DNA of 64,000 nt from CAMLIZ01 sp040758375 (GTDB lineage: Bacteria; Pseudomonadota; Gammaproteobacteria; Burkholderiales; Burkholderiaceae_C). Made by a program: the position numbers and the translations under genes. Position 1 is the first letter of the stretch. The number at the start of each line of letters is the position of its first letter. Location: assembly GCA_040758375.1 (NCBI GenBank), contig JBFLWE010000019.1, positions 5,715 through 69,714 of the forward strand. The letters run 5' to 3'. The notes beneath the pieces are model-generated. The model was not told where the DNA came from, did no database searches, and worked only from the letters and a program-made list of their open reading frames with translations. Positions 63,877 through 64,000 of the stretch are shown one piece after another.

Positions 63877-64000
63877 GGGGTATCCTGTTAGCTCCAGAAC
63901 CACCGGAACTACTGGATGTCCGTACATATGGTACAGCCAGAAGCAGGCAAGGACTACCCGCGTAACTGGAACGAGTTCCTGGACTGGTTTTCCAGTGAGG
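63877..64000 (+). mobile_element. Left end of an IS1595-family (ISXO2-like) element, truncated by the window
   Basis: The probable terminal repeat starts GGGGTATCCTGTTAGCT at 63877. The 8 bp before it, ATATATAA (63869-63876), could be a target-site duplication, which is the size typical of IS1595 elements. The transposase start follows within 40 bp. The right end lies outside the window. Confidence 0.7.
63916..64000 (+). CDS. IS1595-family transposase, N-terminal fragment
   Basis: 28 codons are visible before the window ends: VQPEAGKDYPRNWNEFLDW is the usual beginning of ISXO2/IS1595 transposases, which move by a cut-and-paste DDE-type reaction. Start at 63916, or the ATG at 63928. The zinc-finger and catalytic regions are beyond the window. 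Confidence 0.75.
   Translation, partial: MSVHMVQPEAGKDYPRNWNEFLDWFSSE

Overview
The window is high-GC, densely coded chromosomal DNA from a betaproteobacterium, most likely order Burkholderiales (Comamonadaceae/Sphaerotilus-Leptothrix-like). The inference rests on the ArgA (kinase-fold plus GNAT) layout, the H-NS-type regulator, the tctCBA/tctDE transporter-sensor pair, a sigma-70 with a long Lys/Ala-rich N-terminus, and dispersed GC-rich two-hairpin repeats. No species is claimed. Nearly all DNA is coding. The only mobile element seen is the edge of an IS1595-type insertion at the right end. There is no CRISPR, prophage or rRNA operon, and one tRNA (Val-GAC).

Layout. 1-3.7 kb: a phospholipase D-like lipoprotein (runs off the left edge) and acetoacetyl-CoA synthetase, which carries a dispersed repeat inside its reading frame. 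3.7-10 kb: a sucrose-uptake and phosphorolysis locus (TonB-dependent receptor, MFS sugar permease, sucrose phosphorylase) with a divergent LacI regulator and two LacI-type operators between them. 10-17.7 kb: a respiratory/stress block with two DUF2892 membrane proteins, a persulfide-dioxygenase-like enzyme, DUF302 and CBS proteins, a di-haem cytochrome c and an unusual cytochrome oxidase (subunit II with its own haem domain, and a I/III fusion). 17.7-25 kb: tRNA-Val, relA coupled to an alpha/beta hydrolase, 3-hydroxybutyrate dehydrogenase, tandem repeats, a SIMPL-domain protein and ompR/envZ. 25-39 kb: housekeeping genes ispF, ispD, mfd, serB, hrpA, argA, yggX and an H-NS-like protein, plus a phenylpyruvate/indolepyruvate-type decarboxylase. 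39-49 kb: a GGDEF/EAL protein, a TonB-C-domain protein, the dnaG-rpoD macromolecular-synthesis pair, a cyclase-FHA protein with a stand-alone receiver, and hemH. 49-54.4 kb: tctCBA tricarboxylate uptake with divergent tctD/tctE. 54.4-59.2 kb: hslR, grpE, a thioredoxin-like gene, dnaK and dnaJ. 59.2-64 kb: two paralogous receiver-TPR proteins whose phospho-acceptor Asp is replaced by Glu, a PA0069-type radical SAM protein, and the IS1595-type element.

How the genes fit together. AacS and BdhA are the two enzymes needed to use 3-hydroxybutyrate/acetoacetate, although they are 18 kb apart. The sucrose locus is self-contained: outer-membrane import, inner-membrane import, phosphorolysis and a local repressor. 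The tct genes form a transporter with its own two-component switch; their shared intergenic region holds four CTGTC boxes on an 11-bp register. The most unusual items are the tandem Glu-substituted receiver-TPR pair, the altered proton-channel residues of the oxidase, the CTGTC array, long inverted repeats at the ompR, H-NS and rpoD promoters, and the coding-sequence repeat in aacS. None of these proves a new system; they are leads.
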